Made by a program: the position numbers and the translations under genes. From CAVVJA01 sp963801715 (GTDB lineage Bacteria; Actinomycetota; Actinomycetes; Mycobacteriales; Jatrophihabitantaceae), in the NCBI GenBank assembly GCA_963801715.1, contig CAWDGB010000001.1, forward strand, positions 161,784-225,783: 64,000 nt of DNA, in the 5' to 3' direction. The first letter of the stretch is position 1. Each line of letters starts with the position of its first letter. The notes below the pieces were generated by a model. That model was not told the DNA's origin. It made no database searches and worked only from the letters and a program-made list of their open reading frames with translations. Positions 36,778 through 46,168 of this stretch are shown piece after piece.

Positions 36778-36906
36778 GATGCTCACCGCCGAGTACAGCG
36801 TGCCGTCGGCGAGACCACCGCCGTGGCAGGTCTACCGGCTGACGGCGCACAGCGCGATGGCGATCGGGACCATCGGGCCAGGTGGCGCGACACGCTGGCA
36901 TTTTTG
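36778..36906 (+). pseudogene. C-terminal fragment, PPOX-like
   Basis: A 42-codon frame MLTAEYSVPSARPPPWQVYR ending TRWHF. The ending resembles the C-terminus of pyridoxamine-oxidase-fold proteins (xTRWRF). It is only the tail of a gene, directly upstream of the TIGR03086 gene. Confidence 0.35.
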
Positions 36907-36916
36907 AGGGAGAGAC

Positions 36917-37504
36917 ATGCTTGATCTGGAACCTGTGTCCCGCACGCTCGGCGATCTCGTCGCCGGCGTCGGTGATGATCAACTCGACGGACCGACGCCC
37001 TGTCCGGGCACGTCGGTCGGCGCCATGCTCGATCATATGGCCGGATTCGCGTTGGCGTTCACCGCAGCCGCGAACCACAAGGAGCCACCCGGTGGCAGTC
37101 GGCCACCGTCGGCCAGCGCGGCCCGGCTGGCCGATGACTGGCGCACGTTAATACCGGCCAGGCTCGCCGAGCTGGCCGATGCGTGGCGTGGCGAGGCCGC
37201 GTGGTCCGGCATGACGAAGGCCGGTGGCCAGGACCTGCCCAGCGAGATCGCCGGCGTCGTCGCGCTGGACGAAGTCGTCGTGCACGGCTGGGACCTCGCG
37301 GTCGCCACCGGTCAGCCGTACGCCGTCGAGCCGCACTTGCTCGAAGTGGTCTACGGTTTCGTGCGCGGTTCGGCCGAGCAGAACCCTCAGGGCACCCCGG
37401 GCCTGTTCGGGCCGCCGATCTTCCTGCCGGACGATGCCCCCCTGCTGGATCGCGTCATCGGCCTCGCCGGCCGCGACCCCAGCTGGACGCCTACGCCCAC
37501 CTGA
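36917..37504 (+). CDS. TIGR03086 family metal-binding protein (mycothiol MPI N-terminal-like)
   Basis: A 195-residue DinB/MDMPI-fold protein: LEPVSRTLGDLVAGVGDDQL, PTPCPGTSVGAMLDHMAGFA (a metal-ligand His in the first helix), and VALDEVVVHGWDLAVATGQP (two more ligands). The family relates to mycothiol-dependent maleylpyruvate isomerase and may use mycothiol as a cofactor. A GAGGGAGAG site precedes the ATG. It is intact among remnants on both sides. Confidence 0.85.
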   Translation: MLDLEPVSRTLGDLVAGVGDDQLDGPTPCPGTSVGAMLDHMAGFALAFTAAANHKEPPGGSRPPSASAARLADDWRTLIPARLAELADAWRGEAAWSGMTKAGGQDLPSEIAGVVALDEVVVHGWDLAVATGQPYAVEPHLLEVVYGFVRGSAEQNPQGTPGLFGPPIFLPDDAPLLDRVIGLAGRDPSWTPTPT

Positions 37505-37935
37505 CAGGCTGCTTGCCCAGTCAGGGCGCTTGGAGCTGATCGGGAGCGTGGTGGTCGTGGTGGCGTTCAGAGCGATAAGGATCTCTGAGATAGCCCGCGG
37601 ATCGATCGCTCCCGGTGCAGGTGGAAAATCTTCACTACCGTTACCGAGCCAGCCTCGCCGAGGCCGGCTTGCCAAGAACCTGTCGCTTGCATTCCGCTGC
37701 GGTCTCGACGTCGACAGGCTTCTGATCGAACTGCTCCATGACCGCGACTATGCGCAAGCGGTCGAAGTCCTCGCGAATGCGATCGACCAGGCGCAGGATG
37801 CGGATGCGCTCGCGCAGTCCGACGCGCGCCGACCGTCGGTCCAGGCTCGATCGTCACTTCAGCGCCTACCATCCCGACGTCCGAGCAACCGAGCCTCTGA
37901 CCCATTCACCCGACCGTCAGGGAAGGATTCCCGCC
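37505..37935. other. Gene-free stretch
   Basis: Both strands have open frames with helical-looking patches between 37690 and 37820, but none has a start site, a ribosome site or a family match. I make no call. Confidence 0.35.
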
Positions 37936-38070
37936 TTGATCGCAGACGCCGCCTTCACAGACAACCAGCTCCTGCTGGCGACGGCCCAAGCCGCCTAGGT
38001 CCTCAGCGTCAGCCGAACAACGCTATACGCATTGATCAAACGACGCGACTTGCGGCAACGATTCCAGCCA
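37936..38070 (+). pseudogene. Excisionase/MerR-type helix-turn-helix remnant
   Basis: LIADAAFTDNQLLLATAQAA, a TAG stop, then VLSVSRTTLYALIKRRDLRQ. Across the stop this is the standard excisionase-family winged-helix start (LLTxxEAAxxLxVSRxTxYxLIxxGxL). The recognition helix is intact but interrupted upstream by the nonsense codon, and the wing is lost. Confidence 0.5.
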
Positions 38071-38116
38071 GACGGAATCGTTGCGCTCATCGGTGCCCGC
38101 TTGTCACCGTGTCCGA

Positions 38117-38230
38117 GTGAGCGCTATCCAGGTGCGTCGCGCCGGCCCCTCCGACGCGCAGGCAATCGGCGCGGTGTTCGACGCCGCGGTGCGCGCCGGC
38201 TGGACCTACCTCGGCGCTCGCATTCGGCGC
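38117..38230 (+). pseudogene. GNAT acetyltransferase N-terminal remnant
   Basis: From GTG 38117 the reading SAIQVRRAGPSDAQAIGAVF and AAVRAGWTYLG is the usual first helix of a GNAT enzyme. After about 35 residues the similarity ends abruptly. Nothing recognisable follows until 38624. Confidence 0.45.
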
Positions 38231-38623
38231 CAATCCAGTGGGGCCCGTTCGTCGATATGTGCGGGCGCCGTGCCCCGCTGGATGGTCGCCCAAGATCGCT
38301 ACCATCAGCGCGGGGCAATGCCCGCGCCAGCCCAGGGGCATTGTCCCGGCCGGGGTGCTCCCCGACACGACGCTTCGGACGAGTGGGGCGCCGCCGACCC
38401 TTCGCCATCCGTACGCAGCGGACGCCCTCGCCCTCTACCTTGCCCTCGACCGCCCTACGTCGCGATCACCCCATGATCTGCTGGACTTTGCGTTCCTGGC
38501 GCAGACCGGAAGACTGCGGACGCGTGCACCCTGGCGTCCTGCTGCCATAGGGCTGTGCCGCGACGCCCGGGTCGACCCGGTGAGCTGATCGGCTGGTGTT
38601 TGACCGCTGGCCCGGTCACGATG

Positions 38624-40104
38624 CTAGGGCGGGGCGGGCCAGGTGTGTACGGGCTGTCCGGTGGCGGCGAGGTTGAGGTAGCTGTGCAGCATTGTGGCCA
38701 GTGCGGATGGCCGGTCGAGCCGCCGTTCGGCGGCGGCGAGCGCTGTGCGTTGCCAGGCGGCACCGGTCTGACCGGTGGCTACCCGGCTGGCGATTACGTC
38801 GAGCAGGCGGTCGGTTTCCGGTGGCGCCACGTCGGCGTGCAGCAAACCGGCCCGGGCCGACGGCAGGAGCTCGGTCACGAGCTCGGTCGCTGGGACGGTG
38901 CGCGGGCCGCCTTTGCTGTACGGCCAGGTGAGCGGGGCCGCTAAGCCGTGCTGGGCGGCTCGGTAGAAGTTGTGCTCGGCGCGTTCGAACGGCAGCTGGT
39001 AGGTCCATCGCGGATCTTGTTCGGCCAGCCAGAGCGAAAGCCCGATGAGGAACGCGGCGTTGGCCATCATGTCGATCACGGTTGGCCCGGCCGGTAGGGC
39101 ACGCATCTCGATGCGGAGGTGGCCTCCGCCGGCGGGGTCGTAGATGGCCCTATTCCAGCGCCAGACTGTGCCCTGGTGCAGCCGTAGCTCGTCGAGGGGC
39201 GGTGCCTGTGTGCGGTCGCCGTCTTGCGGGTCACTGACGCCAAGGACGGGTAGTAGTGGCTGGTGCAGCCGCACGCTTTCGGCAAACAGCTGCAGTCGGC
39301 CCGTCCCGCAGCCATCCGGTACCGAACGCCATGCGAGCGAGTCGACGCCGCGGGCCGCGGGTGTCGCGGTCGTCGATGGATTGTTTGCACAAGGCGATGC
39401 GGGTCTCTTCCCACAAACGGTGGCCGAGGAACGTGGGCGAGTTGCCGGCCACGGCCAGCACCGGTGCGATGGCCAGCTGGGCCGCGTTGTACGCGCGGGT
39501 GAACTCGGCCGGGTTCACCCGCAGGTGCACCTGAAACGAGGTGTTGGCCCCTTCGACGCTCACGTCGTCGCTGACCAGCTCCAGCGAATCGATGCCCGCG
39601 ATGCGAATCCGGAACGGGCCATGTCGCACCTGCCGCAAGCGGTTGTTGAGCGCCGAGTAGCGCGGCAGGTCGGTGAGCGCCCCGGGACCCAGGTCGGATT
39701 GCTGCAGGGTGGGCAGGATGCCGATAAGAACAGGCCGCCCGCCGAACGCACCGGCCGCATCTGCGACGCGGTCCAGCAGCATGCGTCAGTTCACGGCTCA
39801 GTGCGGTAAACGGGCGCCCGGCGAGGCGCACCGGGGAGGCGTTCAGCTCCAGGTTGAAGCGATCCAGCTCCACGGTGACCCGGGGGTCGGCGGACGCGAC
39901 GCGCACCGCCTGGTTGCGAGGCAGGGGCCGGCCGGCGTGGTCGACCAGAAACAGCTCTAGTTCAGCCCCGATAGTCGCTGGCCCGACCCCGAAGCCGGGC
40001 CGGTCGAGGAGCTCCTCCAGCGCTGACAAACACTGCTCGAGCCGCTGGGCAAAGCGGCTGTACTCAAGCTCATCGAACGTGTCTCGCTCGACATCTTTCC
40101 CCAT
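38624..40104 (-). pseudogene. Glutamate--cysteine ligase family (GCS2) paralog, two frameshifts
   Basis: Three consecutive pieces make a full GCS2 protein of about 490 residues: MGKDVERDTFDELEYSRFAQ with IGAELELFLVDHAG; then LLDRVADAAGAFGGRPVLIG with TSFQVHLRVNPAEFTRAYNA and GHRLWEETRIAL; then RLQLFAESVRLHQPLLPVLG with VWRWNRAIYDP and LPAGPTVIDMMANAAF. The breaks near 39785 and 39285 (a GGG run) each need removal of one base. It parallels the intact copy at 29771-31252 and may itself be intact in the real genome. Confidence 0.8.
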
Positions 40105-40131
40105 CCCGAGGCCTCCACGTCGCCAGGCCGG

Positions 40132-40593
40132 CTAGCCGAACCAGTGCGATGGCGCGTCGTCGGGCACGGCGATGCGCCGTCCGGTCAGCAACGCCGGCAG
40201 GAGCCGGACGTAGTGGGTTTTGGCGCCGGGCGCCCACGGGTAGAGCGGCAGCTCGCCCACGCGGGCGAGATCATCGGAATCGATGACCTCGACGGCCTCG
40301 GCGCGCACCAGCACGCTCCAGCCGGTGCGGGAGGCTTCGTCGGCCCCGTCGATCTGGAATGCCACCCGCGCCCCCCGCAGCGCGGCGTCCAGTTTGCTGC
40401 CCTCGTCGGTGCGGAACAGCACCGTATGGCCATCCAGGACATAGTTGACCGGGAACGCCGCCGGACCCAACTCATCTATCAGTACCACCCGGCCCAGGTG
40501 GTGCGAGGCGAGCAGCCGGAAGCATTCGGACCGCGCCAGCTCCTGCCAGCGAACCTGATACACGGCCCCCACCTCCTCGGGGTCTACGCCCAT
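40132..40593 (-). CDS. Pyridoxamine 5'-phosphate oxidase-fold (PPOX) family protein
   Basis: A 153-residue split-barrel protein: VRWQELARSECFRLLASHHL, GRVVLIDELGPAAFPVNYVL, HTVLFRTDEGSKLDAALRGA, VAFQIDGADEASRTGWSVLV and RIAVPDDAPSHWFG. Members bind FMN or F420, or heme in stress proteins. The start is uncertain: ATG 40593 begins the conserved domain, but the frame is open for a further 130 codons. It lies 27 bp from the frameshifted ligase, on the same strand and upstream of it. Confidence 0.78.
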   Translation of the reverse strand: MGVDPEEVGAVYQVRWQELARSECFRLLASHHLGRVVLIDELGPAAFPVNYVLDGHTVLFRTDEGSKLDAALRGARVAFQIDGADEASRTGWSVLVRAEAVEVIDSDDLARVGELPLYPWAPGAKTHYVRLLPALLTGRRIAVPDDAPSHWFG

Positions 40594-40749
40594 ACCGCCG
40601 CTGACTAGGCCGTCCTTCGGCCGGTCCGGGTTACGCACTGACCGCACACCTCGCACGACGAGATCACCGAGTCGCCTCTCGTGACTTGTGCCGCGCGTTA
40701 ACTCCAGCATCGCACCCGTAGCCAGGCAAGCGCGGGTCCCATGGCCTGA

Positions 40750-41245
40750 TCTCGTCGGGACCGTAGGTCCTGCGCGAGACCATCTCGCGGCAAGATCAGC
40801 CGGCCCTCGCATCGGTCCTCGCGGCCGAGCCGCAACGTCGGATAGCGCAAGAACCGCATCCCGAACATGATCAATATCGCGGAGCGTCCACCCGAGGTCG
40901 AGGACCGGGCGGTTCCCGGAAACTGGGAAGGAGATTTGATCATCGGCAAGCAGAACCAGACCGCGATCGGCACCCTCGTCGAACGCCAACCGGCTACACC
41001 ATGCTGCTGCATCGGCCTCGACGGGTACAAGCCCGAACCGGTCCGCGACGTTCTCGCCGCGAAAATCAACACCCTGCCCGACTCGCTGCGCCTATCGCTG
41101 ACCTGGGATCTGGGCCCACAGATGGGCGAGTGCAGACATGTCTCCATCGACGCCGGCATCGACATCTACTTCTCTGCGACCCGCACTCGCCGTGGCAGCG
41201 CGGCACCAATGAAAACACGCGAGCCGACGGTCATCCGGCCCTGGA
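40750..41245 (+). mobile_element. IS30 family transposase remnant
   Basis: MINIAERPPEVEDRAVPGNW, GDLIIGKQNQTAIGTLVERQ, KPEPVRDVLAAKINTLPDSL and SIDAGIDIYF match the integrase core of actinobacterial IS30 transposases. DPHSPWQRGTNENT, which must follow, is one frame over. The N-terminal DNA-binding half and the end after NENT are missing. The fragment ends 30-40 bp from the mrp stop codon. Confidence 0.75.
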
Positions 41246-41279
41246 GGCGAGCATGAGCTGTTGGGTGGACGAGACGGCG

Positions 41280-42413
41280 TTACGCGCGGCTCGGCGACAG
41301 GCCTAGCGGGCGGCCGACGAGGCTGGCCTGGCGGCGGGCCAGGCTGTCGGCGACCGAGCGCAGCGCCTCCGCGGCGGGCGAGTCCGGCTGGTGAAGCACC
41401 ACCGGGCGGCCGTCGTCGCCGCCTTCCCGCACCCGCTGGTCGATGGGCACCTGACCGAGGAGCGGCACCCGGGTGCCGGTCGCGATGGCCAGGGAGTCGG
41501 CCACGGCCAGGCCGCCGCCGGAGCCGAACAACTCCATGCGAGAGCCGTCGGGCAGGGCCAGCCACGACATGTTCTCGACGACGCCGACGATCTGCTGATG
41601 AGTCTGCAGCGCAATCGACCCGGCGCGTTCCGCGACCTCACGAGCGGCGATCTGCGGAGTCGTAACGACCAGCAACTCCGCCGACGGGACGAGCTGGGCG
41701 ACCGAGATGGCGATGTCCCCGGTGCCGGGCGGCAGATCCATCAGCAGCACGTCGAGGTCGCCCCAGTACACATCGCCCAGGAACTGCTCCAGAGCGCGGT
41801 GCAGCATCGGTCCGCGCCAGACAACGGCGGTGTTGCCGGGGGTGAACATTCCGATCGAGATGACCTTCACGTCGTACGCCACCGGCGGCATGATCATCTG
41901 CTCGACCGGCGTCGGTTTGCCGGTCACCCCGAGCATCCGTGGCACGGAGAATCCGTAGATGTCGGCATCCAGCACGCCCACCGATAGGCCACGTCGAGCG
42001 AGATCCACAGCGACGTTGACGGTGACTGAGGACTTTCCTACGCCGCCTTTGCCGGAGGCGACCGCGTAGACCCGCGTGCGGGATCCCGGCTTGGCGAACG
42101 GGATCTCCGCGGCCGGAGCGTTCCCGCGCAGTTTCTGGCGCAGTTCGGTGCGCTGCGCGTCGGTCATGACGCCAAGGCTCACGACGGTCGCGGTGACACC
42201 GGGAATCGCCGAGACGGCGGTGGTCACGTCCCGGTTCAGCTGCTCACGCATGGGGCAGGCGGCGACGGTCAGCAGCACGCCGACCCGCACTCGACCGTCC
42301 GGCTCGATGTCCACCGACTCGACCATGCCGAGCTCCGTGATCGGCCGGCGGATCTCCGGGTCGAGGACTCGGGCAAGGGCTGCGTGGACCGCGTCGTAGC
42401 TCGGAGGGGGCAT
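41280..42413 (-). CDS. mrp: Mrp/NBP35-type iron-sulfur carrier ATPase
   Basis: A 377-residue protein from ATG 42413 (MPPPSYDAVHAALARV). The N-terminal MIP18/DUF59 domain (VLDPEIRRPITELGMVESVD, LTVAACPMREQLNRD) is joined to a P-loop ATPase: AVASGKGGVGKSSVTVNVAV (deviant Walker A), VGVLDADIYGFSVPRMLG, LLMDLPPGTGD. The ATPase half lacks an obvious C-terminal CxxC, as in many actinobacterial versions. It is a housekeeping carrier that assembles or transfers Fe-S clusters. Confidence 0.92.
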   Translation of the reverse strand: MPPPSYDAVHAALARVLDPEIRRPITELGMVESVDIEPDGRVRVGVLLTVAACPMREQLNRDVTTAVSAIPGVTATVVSLGVMTDAQRTELRQKLRGNAPAAEIPFAKPGSRTRVYAVASGKGGVGKSSVTVNVAVDLARRGLSVGVLDADIYGFSVPRMLGVTGKPTPVEQMIMPPVAYDVKVISIGMFTPGNTAVVWRGPMLHRALEQFLGDVYWGDLDVLLMDLPPGTGDIAISVAQLVPSAELLVVTTPQIAAREVAERAGSIALQTHQQIVGVVENMSWLALPDGSRMELFGSGGGLAVADSLAIATGTRVPLLGQVPIDQRVREGGDDGRPVVLHQPDSPAAEALRSVADSLARRQASLVGRPLGLSPSRA

Positions 42414-42704
42414 ATGCCGATCGTACGGGGCGTCACGCAACTACGTGGCCGGCGATACGGGAGTTGACCTCGCTGGCCCGGGCGACGATCGAGTTGTATC
42501 GCCGCTGGTTCCCCGTCCCCATCGGTCCAGTCGGCGATGGTCTCGTGGAGCCGCGTCGGGTCCGGGTGGTTCGTGCGTATCACCGACCTCAGTCCAACAC
42601 CCCCGAGAGCCCCATGCCGCTCCCGCCGGACGCGCACCTTAATTTAAGCTGCGCTTGCTCGCGTGAGCGCCTCTCGCACGAGACGCCGAAGCGTTGCAGG
42701 CGTG
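42414..42704. other. Intergenic region
   Basis: About 290 bp without a credible gene. It contains a short AT-rich palindrome CTTAATTTAAG near 42650, between mrp and the RDD gene. Confidence 0.35.
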
Positions 42705-43484
42705 CTAGGAGACCGGCTCTGCGAGGACATTGTTCGGGTCGTGCAGCACGACGGTCCCGCCGATGTAGTCGTGGATCGCCCGGCGCTGCTTTCCGGCCAG
42801 GAACATGATGAACGACACCAGGCCAGCGAAGGGGACTAGTCCTTCGACGATGAACCGGCCGACGACCTCGCGCAGCGCCATGTCTCCCCAGCCGGGCATC
42901 TTGCCCTGATCAGGCTTCCAGCAGCGCATCCCGAGCACCTGCAACGCAGGAGTCTGACCGCGCTCCCAGACGATCAATCCCCAGATCGCGTACCCGATGA
43001 ACAGCGTCACGATGGCGAGTGGAATCGCGAGGAAGTACGCGCCGATGCGTCGCCCATGAGAAGCGAGCATCGTGCCGTCGGGTATCGCAAGCTCACTCGC
43101 CGGGTCGTAATACATTCCCGGCGGGACCGGCGGCCCGCCTTGGCCGTACCCGTACCCTGGCGCGGGCGGTGGGGCCGGCTGATAACTCGGATGGCCAGCG
43201 GGCGGGCCGGACCCGGCCCCGCCTGGTGTTGATCCGGACGATATTGGCAACCCCGCAGATCCGGGTGCGCCGGCGGCGTCCTCCCGCTCGGCTGCCCCGC
43301 TCGAGCCGATCGGCTGCTGTGGCTGAGGTGGCCCCGGTTGCTGCAGTGGCCCGGGTGGCTGAGGCGGTGGCGAAGGTTCGGGTGGCATCGCCGGCTCGGG
43401 CGGCTGAGGCGGCGTCGAAGAATCGTCGGGCGAAGGGCCGGTGGGATCCGGTGGCTGGCTGATGTTCCACCTCCCCGCTGTCAT
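42705..43484 (-). CDS. RDD family membrane protein with proline-rich N-terminus
   Basis: A 259-residue protein. Residues 1-130 are Pro/Gly/Gln-rich and disordered (PPQPPEPAMPPEPSPPPQPP). The RDD domain follows: ASHGRRIGAYFLAIPLAIVT (the Arg of the first helix), WERGQTPALQVLGMRCW, and the C-terminal helix before RAIHDYIGGTVVLHD. RDD proteins have no settled role; some act in ion exchange. The long proline-rich cytoplasmic arm is typical in actinobacteria. Confidence 0.85.
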   Translation of the reverse strand: MTAGRWNISQPPDPTGPSPDDSSTPPQPPEPAMPPEPSPPPQPPGPLQQPGPPQPQQPIGSSGAAEREDAAGAPGSAGLPISSGSTPGGAGSGPPAGHPSYQPAPPPAPGYGYGQGGPPVPPGMYYDPASELAIPDGTMLASHGRRIGAYFLAIPLAIVTLFIGYAIWGLIVWERGQTPALQVLGMRCWKPDQGKMPGWGDMALREVVGRFIVEGLVPFAGLVSFIMFLAGKQRRAIHDYIGGTVVLHDPNNVLAEPVS

Positions 43485-43725
43485 TGATCGTGCAGATCGT
43501 GCCAGGTCTTGAGCAAGTGCGCCATCGGACCCGGCCGCGCTCGCCCAGCGGGATGGTCGCGTCTTCGACGCTTGCGAGTCGCGGCTGTGGTCGGCGTTTT
43601 AGCACGGCCAGCGGCCGAACACAGACCCGACGAGGCGCCCACGAATCATCTCGCGACATCCTCCTCGCGCATTACGCCGCGGCACCGCGGGCCAGGTAGC
43701 TCGAACACCCCACACATACTCGGGG

Positions 43726-44044
43726 TTGTGCCGACCTGATGGTTGCGCCGAGCTCTCGGACAAACGCCAAATCATCAGGGACGGCGAGCCCGAAGATGTC
43801 GGCGCAATCCAAGAGCTTCTCGAAGCGCCTCGAGTCGACCCTGGCCATACACGCCGCCAACGGCAGCGAGATGCGCCGCCGCAACCGGGCGTTCTCCCTT
43901 GGACAGGTGCTCCTCGTTCTCCGGAATCGGTGAACTAAGCATCAGCTTCAGTGGCCAGATTGTGCCGACCTTCTGACACGGATTCCCTTACCACTGCAGG
44001 CGATCCACGCTCAGGTCGGCACCACCACCAGGTCGGCACAATCG
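43726..44044. repeat. Four copies of a GTGCCGACCT core in a gene-free gap
   Basis: TTGTGCCGACCTGAT at 43726-43740, ATTGTGCCGACCTTCT near 43959-43974, and two inverted copies, AGGTCGGCACC near 44013-44023 and AGGTCGGCACAAT near 44030-44042. Multiple short repeats of this kind in both orientations resemble IS21-type ends. No transposase remains beside them, so they are probably scars of a lost element. Confidence 0.45.
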
Positions 44045-44192
44045 GCGATCCGCGACGTCATTCGACGATGACGGTGGGAGTCGCCGACCATCGTCTACAG
44101 AATCGTCCGCGCCCCGCTGATGTGCCGTCGCCGACGACCAGTGGCAGGCGTGCCGGTGCTGGTGCTACCGGGCGGTGGCGGAGGATGAGCGT

Positions 44193-45119
44193 ATGGCATT
44201 CACCCGCGACTCGGTGCCGGACCTGACGGGCGAGACGACGGTGATCACTGGCGCGAACGGGGGGCTGGGTCTGCAGACCGCGCGGGTGTTCGCGAGCAAG
44301 GGCGCGCGGGTGGTTATGGCGGTGCACGACCAGGTGAAGGCCGCGCGGGCGGTGGAGGAGATTCGGGCGGAGACGCCCGATGCTGGCGTGGAACTGGTCG
44401 AGCTGGACTTGGCGTCGCAGGTGTCGGTGAAGAAGGCGGCTGAGCAGATCCTGGCCAGGCACGATGAGGTCGACATTCTGCTCAACAACGCCGGGCTGAT
44501 GGCGATGCCGGAACGGCAGACCGTCGACGGGTATGAGATGCAGCTGGGCGTCAATCACCTGGGGCACTGGACGGTTACCGCAGGGTTGATGCCGGCGCTG
44601 CTGGCTGCCCGGGCGGCCCGGGTGGTGACGGTGACGAGCACGGCTCACCACTTCGGGCGAGCGGTGGATCCGGACAACCCGCACTTGCACGGCCGCTACC
44701 ATCCGTGGCGCGCTTATGGCCAGTCCAAGTTGGCGAACTATCACTTCGGGCTGGGCTTGCAGCAGCAGTTCGAGCGGGCCGGTGTTCGAGCGCAGAGCCT
44801 GATCGCGCATCCGGGGCTGACCCACAGCGACCTGCAGACCAGGACCGTCGCCGAGGGTGGCGGCGGATGGATGGGTCCGTTCTGGGCGTGGATGGCCAAA
44901 TACACCGGCATGGACGTCGAGCACGGCGCGATGCCCCAGATCAGGGCGTCCACCGACCCAGGCGCGAAGGGCGGACAGTTCTACGGCCCCCGGTTCGGCA
45001 ACTTCGGCCCCGCCGTGCGGCTGCCCGTGCTGCGGCCCGGAACCGAACGCGCCGTCCAGGCACTGTGGCGGGTCTCCGCCCGCGAGACCGGGGTCCCGCT
45101 CACCATCCGAGCATGCTGA
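44193..45119 (+). CDS. SDR family oxidoreductase
   Basis: About 308 residues of classical short-chain dehydrogenase/reductase: TTVITGANGGLGLQTARVFA (cofactor loop TGxxxGxG), ELVELDLASQ, DILLNNAGLMAMPE, the catalytic Ser in VTVTSTAHHFG, YGQSKLANYHF (YxxxK), and AHPGLTHSDLQ. The retinol-dehydrogenase-like pattern (NxxGLMA, LGVNHLGHW) suggests an NADP-dependent enzyme acting on lipophilic carbonyls or alcohols. GTG 44175 is a possible upstream start. Confidence 0.9.
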   Translation: MAFTRDSVPDLTGETTVITGANGGLGLQTARVFASKGARVVMAVHDQVKAARAVEEIRAETPDAGVELVELDLASQVSVKKAAEQILARHDEVDILLNNAGLMAMPERQTVDGYEMQLGVNHLGHWTVTAGLMPALLAARAARVVTVTSTAHHFGRAVDPDNPHLHGRYHPWRAYGQSKLANYHFGLGLQQQFERAGVRAQSLIAHPGLTHSDLQTRTVAEGGGGWMGPFWAWMAKYTGMDVEHGAMPQIRASTDPGAKGGQFYGPRFGNFGPAVRLPVLRPGTERAVQALWRVSARETGVPLTIRAC

Positions 45120-46168
45120 CAGCGAAGGTTGCCTGAGCGGTGGAACCCGGCTCGTGACCGTAAGTGGCGAGGATGACGCTGATCGAGCCCACCGCGCCGC
45201 CCGGCTACTCGGCACAAGCGTGGGCACTCTTCTCAAGCAGATTCAGGTCGCCCTTGGCGCTGGTGCTGTTCAGATCGCGGACCCGGAACTTGCGGCGGTC
45301 GCGGTGTTGGCCACGTGCATGCCTTGTTGGTTGACGGGGGTCCAGGTGTCGCACCCCGGGTCGGGGTAGCCGTTGTGGTCGAAGATCTCCAACACATCGC
45401 TGGAGAACCCGTCGATGTCGAGATCGATCCGGAAGTAAATGCGCAGCCTGGCCGAACCCGCGATCCAACTCCTACCCGTGTTCGCGCAGCTCGGCAGCTC
45501 GAAACTTCGCCACCGGCCCACCAGCTCCGCGCTGAACGCTCGCGACGAGCTGCTCGAACAAGGCGGCGGCCCCGCCCTCTGGCAAGAGTTCATGGACGAG
45601 CTGCGCACTCGCACGTTGGCTCCGAACCCCATCGCGATCACCGAGCGTTCGCGAGCGCCTGAACGCGGCCTACCTCGCTGCTACCAAGTCCTCGTAACTG
45701 CCAGGCAGTCGACCATGTCCCAAGGGCGCCGACGGACGCCCCCGAGCTGTCTCACACGTCAACGCCAATCGGTTATCAGACCGATCCGGCTCCGGAGTAC
45801 CGCAAACTTCGATCGGGACCGTGTCACGCAAGACCCGCCCGGTCAAATGCCCGGTCGAGGGGGCATCACCCGGGGCAGCGCGCTGCGCCATAGCGATCGG
45901 GCTGCGCGCATGCTCGGACGGCAGACACTGCTCGCTATCGACGGTGTTGCGCGCGACGGTGATGGCTCGCCGGCGACTTCGCTTATCATCGTCGGATCTG
46001 GCGCGAGAACCTTGAGCAGTTCGTCTCAGCGCCCGGCCCTCGTTACACGCCCGCGTGCCTGGCACGGGTGTTCATAACGCGGCGTGAGTGGCCGCTAGCC
46101 TGGCGGCGCGGGCGGCGATAGGTCCGTCTCCGTCCATGTCCCGAAGCAGCGATGGAGGACAGAACTCG
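45120..46168. other. Gene-poor 1-kb stretch
   Basis: Several open frames exist on both strands, but none has a start with a ribosome site or a recognisable domain. A minus-strand frame with YFRIDLDIDGFSSDVLEIFD (about 45310-45430) and a plus-strand frame with DELLEQGGGPALWQEFMDEL (about 45545-45605) have protein-like composition and may be remnants of unknown genes. Confidence 0.35.

Noticed and set aside
42441..42704. Possible minus-strand gene fragment (RTNHPDPTRLHETIADWTDG)
   Set aside because: Short, without start, ribosome site or family match; it could be an old remnant but cannot be supported.
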